Source: Pseudonocardia sp. DSM 110487 (GTDB taxonomy: Bacteria > Actinomycetota > Actinomycetes > Mycobacteriales > Pseudonocardiaceae). From it: DNA of 64,000 nucleotides. The stretch lies in assembly GCF_019468565.1 (NCBI RefSeq), contig NZ_CP080521.1, positions 186,001-250,000 on the forward strand. The letters are read 5' to 3'. Below are positions 24,692 through 33,307 of this stretch, piece after piece; the first letter of the stretch is position 1; each line of letters begins with the position of its first letter. Position numbers and translations under genes: made by a program. The notes beneath the pieces were generated by a model. It was not told the DNA's origin. It was given only the letters and a program-made list of their open reading frames with translations, and ran no database searches.

Positions 24692-26725
24692 ATGCTCGCG
24701 CGGGTGACCGGCAACCCGTTCCTCGCCCCCAGCCAGCTGCCGTTCGAGTTCCCGGACTTCGACGCCATCCGCGAGGAGCACTTCCTCCCCGCGTTCGCCG
24801 CGGGCATGGCCGAGCAGCGCGCGGAGGTCGAGGCGATCACCGCCGACCCGGGTCCCGCGACGTTCGAGAACACCGTCGTCGCGCTGGAGCGGTCGGGCGC
24901 CACCCTGCGGCGCGTGTCGAACGTGTTCTTCACGCTGGTCGGCTCGTGCAGCACGCCCGGGATCCGGGAGATCGAGGCGGAGGTGGCGCCGCGGCTCGCC
25001 GCCCACGCCGACGCCATCACGCTCGACCCGGTGCTGTTCGCCCGCATCGAGGCGCTGTTCGGGGCCCGCCACGATCTGGATCTCGACGCCGAGTCGCTGC
25101 GGCTCCTCGAGCGGCGCCACCGCGACGCCGTGCGGGCGGGAGCCCGACTCGCGGCCGCCGAGCAGGAGCGGCTCAAGGAGCTGAACGCGGAGCTCTCGGC
25201 CCTCGCCACGGAGTTCGGCACGCGGTTGCTCGCCGGGGCGAACGCGGCGGCCGTGCTCGTCGACGACGCCACACAGCTCGACGGCCTGCCCGCCGACGGG
25301 GTCTCGGCGGCGGCGCGGGCCGCGGCCGAGCGGGGGCACGAGAGCGGCTACCTGCTCACGCTCGTGCTCCCGACGGGGCAGCCCGCACTCGCCTCGCTCA
25401 CCGACCGCGGGCTGCGCGAACGGCTGCACACGGCATCCACAGCCCGTGGATCGGGTGGGGATCACGACACGCGCGACATCGTGCTGCGCATGGTCGCGCT
25501 GCGTGCGGAACGGGCGACGCTGCTCGGCCACCCGCACCACGCCTCGTGGGTCGTCGAGATCGGCACCGCGGGCACCGTCGAGGCGATCGACGCGATGCTG
25601 GGCAAGCTCGCCCCGGTGGCGGTCGCGAACGCGCGAGCGGAGGCGGCGGAGCTGTCCGAGGCGGCAGGCTTCCCGATCGAGGCATGGGACCGCGCCTTCT
25701 ACGCCGAGCGCGTGCGCCGGGCGCGGTTCGACCTCGACACCGACGCGCTGCGCCCGTACTTCGAGCTGGAGCGCGTCCTGCACGACGGCGTCTTCCACGC
25801 CGCGGGCCGGCTGTACGGACTTCGCTTCGCCGAGCGCAACGACCTGCCGCGCTACCACCCGGACGTGCGAGTCTTCGACGTGTTCGACGAGGACGGACAG
25901 CTCGGGCTCTTCGTGGCGGACCTCTACGCCCGCGACTCCAAGCGCGGCGGCGCGTGGATGAACTCCTTCGTCACGCAGTCTCACCTGCTGGGCACGAAGC
26001 CGGTGGTGCTCAACACGCTGAACATCGCAAAGCCCGCCGACGGCGAGCCCACCCTGCTCACCATCGACAACGTGCGCACCCTGTTCCACGAGTTCGGCCA
26101 CGCCCTGCACGGCCTCTTCTCCGACGTGCGGTACCCGACCTTCTCCGGAACGTCCGTGCCGCGCGACTTCGTGGAGTTCCCGTCGCAGGTCAACGAGATG
26201 TGGCTGGAGGACCCGGAGATCCTCGCGAGCTACGCCCGCCACCACGAGACCGGCGAGCCGCTACCGGCCGAGCTCGTCGAGCGGCTGGCGGCGTCGCGGC
26301 GGTTCGGGGAGGGGTTCGCCACCACCGAGTACCTCGCCGCGACGCTGCTCGACCAGGCATGGCACCGGCTGGGCCCGGATGACGAGGTCATCGACGTCGA
26401 GCGGTTCGAGGCCGACGCGCTCGCCGCGGCGGGCATCGCCGAGCCAACCGCGCCGCCCCGCTACCGCAGCGCCTACTTCAACCACGCCTTCGGCGGTGGC
26501 TACAGCGCGGCCTACTACTCCTACATCTGGAGCGAGGTGCTCGACGCCGACACCGTGGATTGGTTCGCCGAGAACGGTGGCCTGCGCCGGGAGAACGGCG
26601 ACCGGTTCCGCCGCGAGCTGCTCTCCCGCGGCGGCGCCGTGGACCCGATGGAGGCGTATCGCTCCTTCCGCGGCCGCGACCCGGAGCTGGCCCCGCTCCT
26701 GGCCCGCAGGGGCCTGACAGGTTGA
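24692..26725 (+). CDS. dcp: M3-family oligopeptidase/peptidyl-dipeptidase
   Basis: The 677-residue protein has the zinc site H466-E467-F-G-H470 inside RTLFHEFGHALHGL. The third ligand glutamate lies in DFVEFPSQVNEMW, and a C-terminal FGGGYSAAYYSYIWSEVLD is conserved in Dcp-like enzymes. They cut dipeptides from short peptides in the cytoplasm. The ATG at 24692 is used; GTG 24704 would remove four residues. It has no signal peptide. It converges with the MarR gene with one base between. Confidence 0.92.
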   Translation: MLARVTGNPFLAPSQLPFEFPDFDAIREEHFLPAFAAGMAEQRAEVEAITADPGPATFENTVVALERSGATLRRVSNVFFTLVGSCSTPGIREIEAEVAPRLAAHADAITLDPVLFARIEALFGARHDLDLDAESLRLLERRHRDAVRAGARLAAAEQERLKELNAELSALATEFGTRLLAGANAAAVLVDDATQLDGLPADGVSAAARAAAERGHESGYLLTLVLPTGQPALASLTDRGLRERLHTASTARGSGGDHDTRDIVLRMVALRAERATLLGHPHHASWVVEIGTAGTVEAIDAMLGKLAPVAVANARAEAAELSEAAGFPIEAWDRAFYAERVRRARFDLDTDALRPYFELERVLHDGVFHAAGRLYGLRFAERNDLPRYHPDVRVFDVFDEDGQLGLFVADLYARDSKRGGAWMNSFVTQSHLLGTKPVVLNTLNIAKPADGEPTLLTIDNVRTLFHEFGHALHGLFSDVRYPTFSGTSVPRDFVEFPSQVNEMWLEDPEILASYARHHETGEPLPAELVERLAASRRFGEGFATTEYLAATLLDQAWHRLGPDDEVIDVERFEADALAAAGIAEPTAPPRYRSAYFNHAFGGGYSAAYYSYIWSEVLDADTVDWFAENGGLRRENGDRFRRELLSRGGAVDPMEAYRSFRGRDPELAPLLARRGLTG

Positions 26726-26726
26726 C

Positions 26727-27215
26727 TCAGGGGCCGAACCAGCCGGCCACATCCAGACGGATCGCGGTGGGCGGCACGACCGTCCGCAGGTCCGCCTCCA
26801 GCGCGCGCACGTGGTCGGTACCCAGCCGCTCGGCCCACTCGGCTCGCAGCTGCTCGAACACGGCGGCCGAGCGGGCGAGCGCGTCGTACCCGCGCGGCGT
26901 GAGCCGCACCAGCTTGCGCCGCGCGTCGGCTGCATCCGCGCTCCGCTCCGCGTAGCCCAGCTCCACGAGCCGGTCGACGGTCTTGCCTGCCGCCTGCTTC
27001 GAGACGCCGAGGCGTCTGCCCAGCTCGCTCGCGGTGGCCCCGTCGCGGCCGATCGCCTGCATCGCGAAGCCGTAGGCGGGGCGCATGTCGGAATGTCCCT
27101 GCCGCGCGAGCTCGGCGTGCAGCCGGTCGATCAGCGTGCGGAAGCCACCGAAGAGCAGCAGCGGGAGCATCCAGCCCGGCTCGTCCTCCCGATCAACCAT
27201 GGACAGATTCGACAA
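26727..27215 (-). CDS. MarR-family transcriptional regulator
   Basis: The 162-residue protein has the winged helix in ATASELGRRLGVSKQAAGKT (about residues 55-74), wing DAADARRKLVRLTPRG and long terminal helices. It diverges from an AhpD-like gene; paired CAAC/GTTG half-sites lie in the 48 bases between. It is expected to repress the AhpD-like gene in response to an oxidant or phenolic compound, by analogy with other MarR-peroxidase pairs. Confidence 0.88.
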   Translation of the reverse strand: MSNLSMVDREDEPGWMLPLLLFGGFRTLIDRLHAELARQGHSDMRPAYGFAMQAIGRDGATASELGRRLGVSKQAAGKTVDRLVELGYAERSADAADARRKLVRLTPRGYDALARSAAVFEQLRAEWAERLGTDHVRALEADLRTVVPPTAIRLDVAGWFGP

Positions 27216-27248
27216 CCTGGTTTACGGTTTGGTCAACCACGTTGTCGA
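27209..27248. promoter_or_regulatory. Probable MarR operator region
   Basis: TCGACAAC at 27209-27216 and GTTGTCGA at 27241-27248 form an 8-bp inverted repeat spaced by 24. Inside are two smaller sites, AACC-T-GGTT (27214-27222) and CAAC-CAC-GTTG (27234-27244), about two helical turns apart. The half-site CAAC resembles that at 12767-12805. The first bases overlap the MarR start codon, so binding would also repress the regulator. Confidence 0.5.
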
Positions 27249-27263
27249 GTCTAGGAGATGCCG

Positions 27264-27827
27264 ATGTCCCAGATGTTCCCCGCCCACACGATCGAGACCG
27301 CGCCGCAGGCCGCCCGCCGCACGATGGGCGCCGTCGAGAAGCGGTTCGGGTTCGTGCCGGGCGCCGTGGCCCGGCTCGCCGAGTCGCCCGAGCTGCTCGA
27401 CGGGTTCCTGCGCCTCAGCGGTATGTTCGAGGCGTCGACCCTCGATCCGACGGCCAGAGAAGTCCTGATCATGACGATCGCCGTCCGCAACGGCTGCCAC
27501 CTCTGCGTCGCCATGCACACCGGCAAGCTGCGAGGGTTGGATGCCGACGAAGCGCTTGTCGCAGCGTTGCAGGCGGGGGAGCCGCTCGCGGATCCCCGGC
27601 TCGAGGCGCTGCGGGCGTTCGTCCTCGAGGTGCTCGCCACCACGGGCGACGTGCCCGACGACTCCGTCCGGTCCCTCCTCGACAACGGCTACACGCTCCG
27701 CAACGCGCTGGAGGTGGTGCTCGGGATCGGCGCCTACACGATGTCGACGTTCGCGAACCGGCTCACGAGCGCGCCTCTGGACGAGCCGTTCGCTCGGCAT
27801 CTCGAACCGGTCAGCGTGGGGAGGTGA
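27264..27827 (+). CDS. AhpD-like carboxymuconolactone decarboxylase-family protein
   Basis: This 187-residue protein carries the peroxidase signature C78-H-L-C81-xxx-H85 in AVRNGCHLCVAMHTG. Family members with CxxC-x3-H act as alkylhydroperoxidase D-type thiol reductants. The ATG at 27264 is preferred over 27258 because AGGAG ends six bases before it; with the earlier ATG the spacing would be one base. It is likely under the divergent MarR. Its end overlaps the BenE transporter gene by 17 bases. Confidence 0.86.
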   Translation: MSQMFPAHTIETAPQAARRTMGAVEKRFGFVPGAVARLAESPELLDGFLRLSGMFEASTLDPTAREVLIMTIAVRNGCHLCVAMHTGKLRGLDADEALVAALQAGEPLADPRLEALRAFVLEVLATTGDVPDDSVRSLLDNGYTLRNALEVVLGIGAYTMSTFANRLTSAPLDEPFARHLEPVSVGR

Positions 27828-28980
27828 CCGCATCGGCAGGCGCGCGTCGCCGGTGCAGCAGGCTCACGCCCACCCCCGCCAGCAGTCCCCAGAACGCGGC
27901 TCCGATGCCGAGGAACCCGACGCCGGCCGCCGTCACCACGAACGTGGTGGCGGCGGCCTCGCGCCGGTCCGGCGAGGACACCGCCGAGGACAGCGCCCCG
28001 GCCAGCGCACCCAGCAGCGCGAGCCCGGCGACCGCCTCGATCAGCACCGGCGGCGACAGCACGAGGAGGGCCGCCGCGAGCCCGGCGCCCAGCCCGAGGA
28101 CGGCAAGGCCGACCCCGGCGGTCACGGCGGCGACCCAGCGCCGCCGGGGGTCCGGATGGGCGTCCGGTCCGGCGACGAGCGCGGCGCTGATCGCCGCGAG
28201 GTTCACCGCGTGCCCGCCGAACGGCGCGGAGACGATCGTCGCCAGGCCGGTGGTGGTCAGGATGGGGCGCATCGGCGCGCTGTAGCCGTATTGGGCGAGC
28301 ACGGCGGCGCCGGGCAGGTTCTGCGAGGCCATCGTGACGAGGAAGAGCGGGATCCCGACGCCCACGACGGTGGCGAGGTCGAACGTCGGCGTGGTCCACA
28401 CGAGTGCGGGGGTGATGGCCACGTCACCGAGTCCCGGCCCGGTCAGCGCGATCGCGACGGCCGCGACCACGAGCGCGGCAGGCACCGCCCACGTCCGGGC
28501 GAACCGGCCGACGAGTGCCCACACCGCGATCACCGGCGCGGCGAGCACCGGAATCTCCGCGAGCGCCCGCACCGGGGCGATGCAGAGCTCCACGAGTACG
28601 CCGGCCAGCATCGCGCTCGCGATCGGCACGGGGATCAGCGCGATCAGCCGCCCGACCGCCGGCACCAGGCCGGCCACCACGACGAGCGCGCCACAGACGA
28701 GGAACGCGCCGGCGGCGGCGGGGAAGCCGCCGGGCGGCGGGCCAGTCGAGATCAGGAGTGCCGCACCGGGTGTGGACCAGGCGATGCTGATGGGGATCCG
28801 GTGGTGCAGCCCCAGCGCGAGCGTGACCAGGCCGCACGTCAGGCACAGCACCAGCAGGCCGGATGCCGCCTGCCGCTCGTCCGCCCCCGCCGCGCGCAAA
28901 CCCGTGAGCACCACAGCGAACGCGCTGGAGAAGCCGACCAGCGCCGTCACGATGCCGGCGAGCACGGGTTGCAGCCGCAC
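27811..28980 (-). CDS. benE: BenE-family benzoate/aromatic acid transporter
   Basis: The 389-residue protein has about eleven to twelve TM helices and BenE hallmarks ISIAWSTPGAALL and LFLVTMASQNLPGAAVL, with SAPFGGHAVNLAAISAALV. BenE carriers import benzoate with protons. Start is GTG 28980 with GGAGG five to six bases upstream; the open frame further up is spurious. It diverges from an XRE-cupin regulator with a perfect operator between the two. Confidence 0.88.
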   Translation of the reverse strand: MRLQPVLAGIVTALVGFSSAFAVVLTGLRAAGADERQAASGLLVLCLTCGLVTLALGLHHRIPISIAWSTPGAALLISTGPPPGGFPAAAGAFLVCGALVVVAGLVPAVGRLIALIPVPIASAMLAGVLVELCIAPVRALAEIPVLAAPVIAVWALVGRFARTWAVPAALVVAAVAIALTGPGLGDVAITPALVWTTPTFDLATVVGVGIPLFLVTMASQNLPGAAVLAQYGYSAPMRPILTTTGLATIVSAPFGGHAVNLAAISAALVAGPDAHPDPRRRWVAAVTAGVGLAVLGLGAGLAAALLVLSPPVLIEAVAGLALLGALAGALSSAVSSPDRREAAATTFVVTAAGVGFLGIGAAFWGLLAGVGVSLLHRRRAPADAVTSPR

Positions 28981-28997
28981 GTATCCCTCCCATCGTG

Positions 28998-29015
28998 CGT
29001 TCCGTTTACGGAACG
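28998..29015. promoter_or_regulatory. Palindromic operator between benE and XRE-cupin regulator
   Basis: CGTTCCG-TTTA-CGGAACG is a perfect 7-bp-arm inverted repeat centred 26 bases from either start codon. XRE-cupin repressors bind such palindromes and control themselves and the transporter next to them. The short spacing to both starts (18 bases on each side) suggests that bound repressor blocks both promoters. Confidence 0.7.
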
Positions 29016-29032
29016 ATGGGACGATAGCCGAC

Positions 29033-29611
29033 GTGACAGCGGCGAGCGAGGGCCCGGCGGGGGAAGGCACATCACGGCCGGCCCTCCCCGAGGGCGCGGC
29101 CGAGGTCGGGTGCCGGGTGCGGGAGCTGCGCGAGCGCCGGGGCATGTCGTTGTCCGAGCTGGCGCGCCGGGCGGCCGTCGGGAAGGCGACGCTGTCCGGG
29201 CTGGAGGCCGGCACCCGCAACCCCACCCTCGACACGCTGCAAGCCGTGGCAGCCGCACTCGACCTGCCGTTGACCGCTCTCCTCAGCCCACCGCCCGCCA
29301 CCCTCCGCGGGGCCGCCGTGCAGATCCAGCTGCTGCGCGTCTTCGACGACGGCCCGGTCACGTACGAGCTCTACCGCATGCGCGTTCCGGCAGGCCTCGC
29401 GCAGAGCTCGCCCGCGCACCAGGCCGGTGTCACCGAGCACGTCACGGTGTTCGCGGGCGTGCTCGAGGCCGGTCCCGCGGAAGCCCCGCTGCGCGCCGGC
29501 GCCGGCGCGCACCTCGAGTGGACGGCCGACGCCCCGCACACCTACGCCGCCCTCGGAACGGACGACGTGCTGGCGAGCCTGCTGATCCGCTACCCCCGCG
29601 TCGCCCGCTGA
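29033..29611 (+). CDS. XRE-family regulator with cupin sensor domain
   Basis: This 192-residue protein starts at GTG 29033. The helix-turn-helix is RVRELRERRGMSLSELARRA then GKATLSGLEAGTRNPTLDT (about residues 29-67). A C-terminal cupin domain (GVTEHVTVFAGVLEAGP, HLEWTADAPHTYAAL) senses a ligand. Architecture and divergence from benE point to an aromatic-acid-responsive repressor that also controls itself. Confidence 0.87.
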   Translation: MTAASEGPAGEGTSRPALPEGAAEVGCRVRELRERRGMSLSELARRAAVGKATLSGLEAGTRNPTLDTLQAVAAALDLPLTALLSPPPATLRGAAVQIQLLRVFDDGPVTYELYRMRVPAGLAQSSPAHQAGVTEHVTVFAGVLEAGPAEAPLRAGAGAHLEWTADAPHTYAALGTDDVLASLLIRYPRVAR

Positions 29612-29713
29612 GAGCCGGAACGCGCGACCCTCTCGCCTAGCCGGGCACTACGCTGTACCGATGATCCTCTGAGAGCAACCCCGTCCCCATCCCGACCACC
29701 TCGGAGGTTCTCC

Positions 29714-29923
29714 GTGTCCCAGCCAGTACCGCCCAACCCCGAGCAGCCCGAGTCGGTTGCGGAGCCGGAACCCGCCACCGACCCGGACGAGGAGGCCGCT
29801 CCGCTCAACCGGGCCGAGCGCCGGGCCAAGGCGAAGAAGGGCGATCCGACGCACGTCGGCCCGCGCGACGACCTGGCCCGCCAGACCCGCGGCGGCCGCC
29901 CGCACACGAAACGCCGCCACTGA
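29714..29923 (+). CDS. Small basic-tailed hypothetical protein
   Basis: In this 69-residue protein an acidic, proline-rich front half (PNPEQPESVAEPEPATDPDE) is followed by LNRAERRAKAKKGD and a very basic tail ending TKRRH. Similar short actinobacterial proteins carry the NRAERRAK segment and may bind nucleic acid or the ribosome; function is not known. The GTG at 29714 has GGAGG about eight bases upstream. Confidence 0.7.
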   Translation: MSQPVPPNPEQPESVAEPEPATDPDEEAAPLNRAERRAKAKKGDPTHVGPRDDLARQTRGGRPHTKRRH

Positions 29924-30034
29924 CCCACTCACTTCCGCGAGTCGCGGGCTGGGTGCGCGTGAGTCGCGGTTTCAGTGCGCCGCCAGCCGACCAGCTCTGG
30001 AATGGCAGGCGGGGTCGGCGTGTTGGGCGAAGCG

Positions 30035-31012
30035 ATGGATCCGCAGGTCGAGCTCTCGTTGCTGGACCGCTCGCGCACCCGCGCGGGCGAGCCGGACGTC
30101 GCTGCCCTCCGGCACACGGTCGAGCGGGCGCGGCGTGCCGAGCGGCTCGGGTACCACCGGTTCTGGGTGGCCGAGCACCACGCCGTGCCCGGTATCGCGA
30201 GCGGCAGCCCGCCGGTGCTGATGGCGGCCGTTGCCGCCCGCACCGACCGCATCCGGGTCGGGTCCGGCGGTGTGATGCTGCCCAACCACCAGCCCCTGGT
30301 CGTCGCCGAGCAGTTCGCGGTACTCGAGGCGCTGTTCCCCGGGCGGATCGACCTCGGCGTCGGCCGTTCGCTCGGCTTCACCGCTCCGGTGCGCACGGCG
30401 CTGCGCCGTGCGGCCGACGCGCCGGACACCTTCGAGGCCGATCTCGACGAGCTGCGCTCCTACCTCGACGGCCGGGGCCCGGTCACGGCCCGCCCACGCC
30501 TCGAGCGTCCGGTTCCGGTGTTCGTGCTGGCCACTGGGCGGGGCCTCGCCATCGCGGGCGACGCGGGGTTGCCGGTCGTGCTCGGTGGTCCCGTGCTGGA
30601 CAGCGCCGACGTCGGGGAGGCACTGGACGACTACCGCGGGCGCGCCATGGCCGCAGGCGGCCGGCCGTACGTCGTGGTCTCGCTCGACGTGCTGATCGCC
30701 GACTCGGTCGCCGCGGCCCGTGAGCTGGCCCTACCCGAGGCGTGGGCGCTGGCCGCGGCCCGCACCACCGGGCAGTTCCCGGCGCTGGAGCCGGTCGACC
30801 CCGATCGGGTGTTGTCCGCCCGGCAACGCACGGTCATGGAGGACGCCGTCGGCCGAACGGTGCACGGCGACGAGGCCACGGTCGCCGCCGAGCTCGGCGA
30901 GCTGTTCCACCGCACCGGGGCCGACGAGCTGCTCGCGTCCACCTCGACGTTCGACCTCGACGCCCTGAGCGAGTCCGACACGCGGCTCGCCCGGCTGCTG
31001 ACGTCCCGGTGA
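30035..31012 (+). CDS. Luciferase-like (LLM) flavin-dependent oxidoreductase
   Basis: The protein has 325 residues from ATG 30035 (MDPQVELSLLDRSRTRAG); in-frame starts at 29975 and 30002 are possible, but family members begin with the first strand here. Motifs are YHRFWVAEHHAVPGIASGSP, the MsnO8-type signature, then IRVGSGGVMLPNHQPL and GRIDLGVGRS. These enzymes use reduced FMN (or F420) and oxygen or a hydride to modify a small substrate, which cannot be told. A terminator follows at 31022. Confidence 0.82.
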   Translation: MDPQVELSLLDRSRTRAGEPDVAALRHTVERARRAERLGYHRFWVAEHHAVPGIASGSPPVLMAAVAARTDRIRVGSGGVMLPNHQPLVVAEQFAVLEALFPGRIDLGVGRSLGFTAPVRTALRRAADAPDTFEADLDELRSYLDGRGPVTARPRLERPVPVFVLATGRGLAIAGDAGLPVVLGGPVLDSADVGEALDDYRGRAMAAGGRPYVVVSLDVLIADSVAAARELALPEAWALAAARTTGQFPALEPVDPDRVLSARQRTVMEDAVGRTVHGDEATVAAELGELFHRTGADELLASTSTFDLDALSESDTRLARLLTSR

Positions 31013-31021
31013 ACGTCCCGC

Positions 31022-31048
31022 CCCGCCCGGTGGGGAGCGCCGGGCGGG
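31022..31048. terminator. Bidirectional GC-rich terminator
   Basis: CCCGCCCGG (31022-31030) pairs perfectly with CCGGGCGGG (31040-31048) around a nine-base loop. It sits between the ends of the convergent oxidoreductase (31012) and GH16 (31086) genes and can serve both. Confidence 0.65.
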
Positions 31049-31085
31049 ACGGGGTATGGGCAGTCGTCGGGGAAGTCGGAGGGTT

Positions 31086-32177
31086 CTAGCGGTAGATCCG
31101 CATGTAGTCGACGTACATCTCGGTGGGCTTCGGCGAGCCGCCCTCGGGGAAGTAGTCGAGCTGGATCGTCGCGTGCATCTTGCCCGGCGGGAGGGTCTCC
31201 GAGTCGGTGCTCTCGAACCACTTCTCGCCGTCGATGTAGCCGGTGACCCTGCCATCCACCCACTCGACCGCGTAGTTGTGCCACTGCGTGATGTCGAGGG
31301 TCTTCTTCGCGTACTTCTGGTCGCTGCCGTAGTGCAGGAAGAAGGAGACGTCGGGCGACGCGCTGGTCGTCTCGGCGAAGTCGATCTCGCCGTTCTCCTT
31401 GCCGCCGCTCTCGCGCCAGAGGATCAGCACGGGGTGGTACTGGTCGTCACCCTTGGGGAACCGGGCGCGCATCTCCCAGCGACCGAAGCGCTGGTCCTCC
31501 TTCCAGGACATGCCGCCCGTGTTGCCCTCGGAGTCGCCGCGGATCACGAGGCTGCCGTTCTCGACGCTGACCGCGTCCGGTGTGCGGCGTCCGGCGCCGT
31601 CGTGCCCCTCGCTGTCGTAGGGGCTCCACAGCGGGCTCAGTCCGCTGTTGAACTCGTCGCCGCCGGCGCGGGTCCAGCCCTTCGCGGCGGCCGCCGACTT
31701 GCCCTCACCGCTCTTGCGGGGTGCCGCGGCCTGGCCGTTGCCTGCCGTCTTGCGTTCGGCGGCTTCCGGCTTGGGCGTGGCAGGGGGTTCTGTCGGCTCG
31801 GCGGCGGCCTGGGGCTCGGCGGTCGGCTCCGGCGTCGGTTCCGGGGTCGCGGGCGGCGCCTGGGCGGGATCGGTACGGGCGACGGTGTTGCTCAGCTCCT
31901 GCGCCGCGAGCGAGGGGTCTTCCGGGGGTTGCGCGAGCGTGGCGACGAGGGTGGCCACGAGCATTACGACGGCGCCGACGGCCAGCGGTGCGAGCCGCCG
32001 GGTCATCGAGCTCGTCCGGGGCGCCTCAGTGGTGACGACGGCCTCCGCGTGGCGGGACGGGAGCCGGTGGCGGCCCGTGTCCGTGACGGCGTCGCTGCCA
32101 CGTTCGGCAGTGATCCGTTCGATCAGCTCGGTGGCAGAGCCCGAGCGACCGCCCACTGCGGAGGTTGTCCTTCGCAT
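31086..32177 (-). CDS. Membrane-anchored family 16 glycoside hydrolase
   Basis: This 363-residue protein has an N-terminal cytoplasmic part of about 60 residues, one TM helix at about 63-83, and a Pro/Glu/Ala-rich linker to about 165. A GH16 jelly-roll domain follows, with the catalytic E264-I-D266-F-A-E269 motif (NGEIDFAET). GH16 enzymes cut beta-1,3 or beta-1,4 glucans or transfer glycans; an anchored, outward-facing form fits wall-polysaccharide remodelling. The N-terminus (TELIERITAERG) is unusual for an exported enzyme. It diverges from a regulator gene across a repeat-rich 240-base region. Confidence 0.85.
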   Translation of the reverse strand: MRRTTSAVGGRSGSATELIERITAERGSDAVTDTGRHRLPSRHAEAVVTTEAPRTSSMTRRLAPLAVGAVVMLVATLVATLAQPPEDPSLAAQELSNTVARTDPAQAPPATPEPTPEPTAEPQAAAEPTEPPATPKPEAAERKTAGNGQAAAPRKSGEGKSAAAAKGWTRAGGDEFNSGLSPLWSPYDSEGHDGAGRRTPDAVSVENGSLVIRGDSEGNTGGMSWKEDQRFGRWEMRARFPKGDDQYHPVLILWRESGGKENGEIDFAETTSASPDVSFFLHYGSDQKYAKKTLDITQWHNYAVEWVDGRVTGYIDGEKWFESTDSETLPPGKMHATIQLDYFPEGGSPKPTEMYVDYMRIYR

Positions 32178-32216
32178 GGGGCGGAACGATAGGGACGGTG
32201 ACGGCTCGTGATCGGA

Positions 32217-32336
32217 AACCTGAGAGTGCGGGTTGCTCGTACGCGCCCAGGGGTAGGTTGCACGCGCCGGAACGCGCCCGATCGGTGAGGTTGCGCGCGG
32301 TTTGTACCCCGTTCGGGGTAATCGCGCTCTCAGGTT
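32217..32336. promoter_or_regulatory. Repeat-rich intergenic region upstream of GH16 and winged-helix regulator
   Basis: A perfect 10-bp inverted repeat, AACCTGAGAG (32217-32226) and CTCTCAGGTT (32327-32336), encloses 100 bases. Within lie a TACCCCG-TT-CGGGGTA hairpin (32305-32320) and four direct GGTTGC copies at 32231, 32256, 32289 and 32333. It could be a structured leader RNA closed by a basal stem or a cluster of regulator sites. No known riboswitch consensus is recognised. Confidence 0.45.
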
Positions 32337-32504
32337 GCGCCTATCCGTCGTACTCCTGGAAGTGATGTCGCTCCGTTAGCCGATTGTTACGGGCCGCCCG
32401 CTGCGCAAAGGTGTCTGGCGATGCTCCCCGCTGCTCCCCCGGGGGGTGCGTCCTCGTACACGTCGACCGCTGTGTCGGCGCGTGTGTCCGTGCCCCCGAA
32501 CACG

Positions 32505-33170
32505 ATGCCCCCGACCAACAACCACGTATTGCTGGCGCTGCCACCGACGGCGGCGTCGGCCTCTGTGCTGCGCAGCCTTCGTGCCGAAGGCGTGTCGGTC
32601 AGCCCGGTGAGCGACGGCATCGGCGTGCTCGACGCCGTCCGCAACCGCGGCCCGGCCCTCGTCGTGCTCGACGTCGAGCTCCCGGGCCCGGACCAGGCTG
32701 CCGTGCTGGCCGCGGTGCACCACGAGGCGCCCAACGTGCCCGTCATCGCAGTCACGCCGCGCGAACGCAGGCTCGGTCTGCTCGGGCTCCTGCGCGGCGA
32801 CCGCGACGACTTCCTCGTACGCCCGTTCGCCGTCGACGAGCTGGCCGCCCGGATCCGGTTGCGCCTGCGGCTCGGCCCCGCCGTCGAGAACACCGTGCTG
32901 CGCCACGGCGAGCTCGTGGTGGACACCGAGTTCGGCGACGTCACCATCGACGGGCAGCCCGTGTCGTTGTCACCCACCGAGTACGCGCTGCTGATGGCCC
33001 TCATCGCCGAGCCGGGCGCGGTGGTGCCACCGCACAGGTTGGCCCGCGAGGTCTGGTCCGAGCCGGCTTCGCCGAATCTCGTGCAGGTCTACATCTCCTA
33101 CCTGCGGCGCAAGATCGGTTCGGAGCGCATCCGCACCGTTCGCGGCGAGGGTTACGTCCTCGAAGCCTGA
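32505..33170 (+). CDS. OmpR-type winged-helix regulator with atypical receiver
   Basis: The protein has 221 residues from ATG 32505; ATG 32421 would add 28 low-complexity residues. The receiver-like domain has the phospho-acceptor position in LVVLDVELPG. It lacks the N-terminal Asp pair (HVLLALPPT), and the conserved lysine is arginine (DDFLVRPF), so phosphorylation is doubtful. The C-terminal OmpR DNA-binding domain is complete (LSPTEYALLMALIAEPGAVV, VQVYISYLRRKIG, IRTVRGEGYVLEA). No sensor kinase is adjacent. Position suggests control of the divergent GH16 gene. Confidence 0.8.
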   Translation: MPPTNNHVLLALPPTAASASVLRSLRAEGVSVSPVSDGIGVLDAVRNRGPALVVLDVELPGPDQAAVLAAVHHEAPNVPVIAVTPRERRLGLLGLLRGDRDDFLVRPFAVDELAARIRLRLRLGPAVENTVLRHGELVVDTEFGDVTIDGQPVSLSPTEYALLMALIAEPGAVVPPHRLAREVWSEPASPNLVQVYISYLRRKIGSERIRTVRGEGYVLEA

Positions 33171-33307
33171 TCGATGCCGTAACTGTTATCGAACGCGGCC
33201 CGACCGGGTGGCATCTGCGGTTGCCTAGTGCGACGGTGGTCACACCGTGCTACCCAATGACTACACGAGCCGCGCGGCTGCGGCCCGGACGAGAGTCGGG
33301 AGCACGG

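Noticed and set aside
28334..29032. Long N-terminal extension of the XRE-cupin frame
   Set aside because: It runs antisense through the BenE gene and is low-complexity; GTG 29033 fits the family start.
32217..32336. Known c-di-AMP (ydaO) riboswitch upstream of a wall enzyme
   Set aside because: Position is suggestive but the conserved core sequences were not recognisable, so I list it only as an unexplained repeat region.
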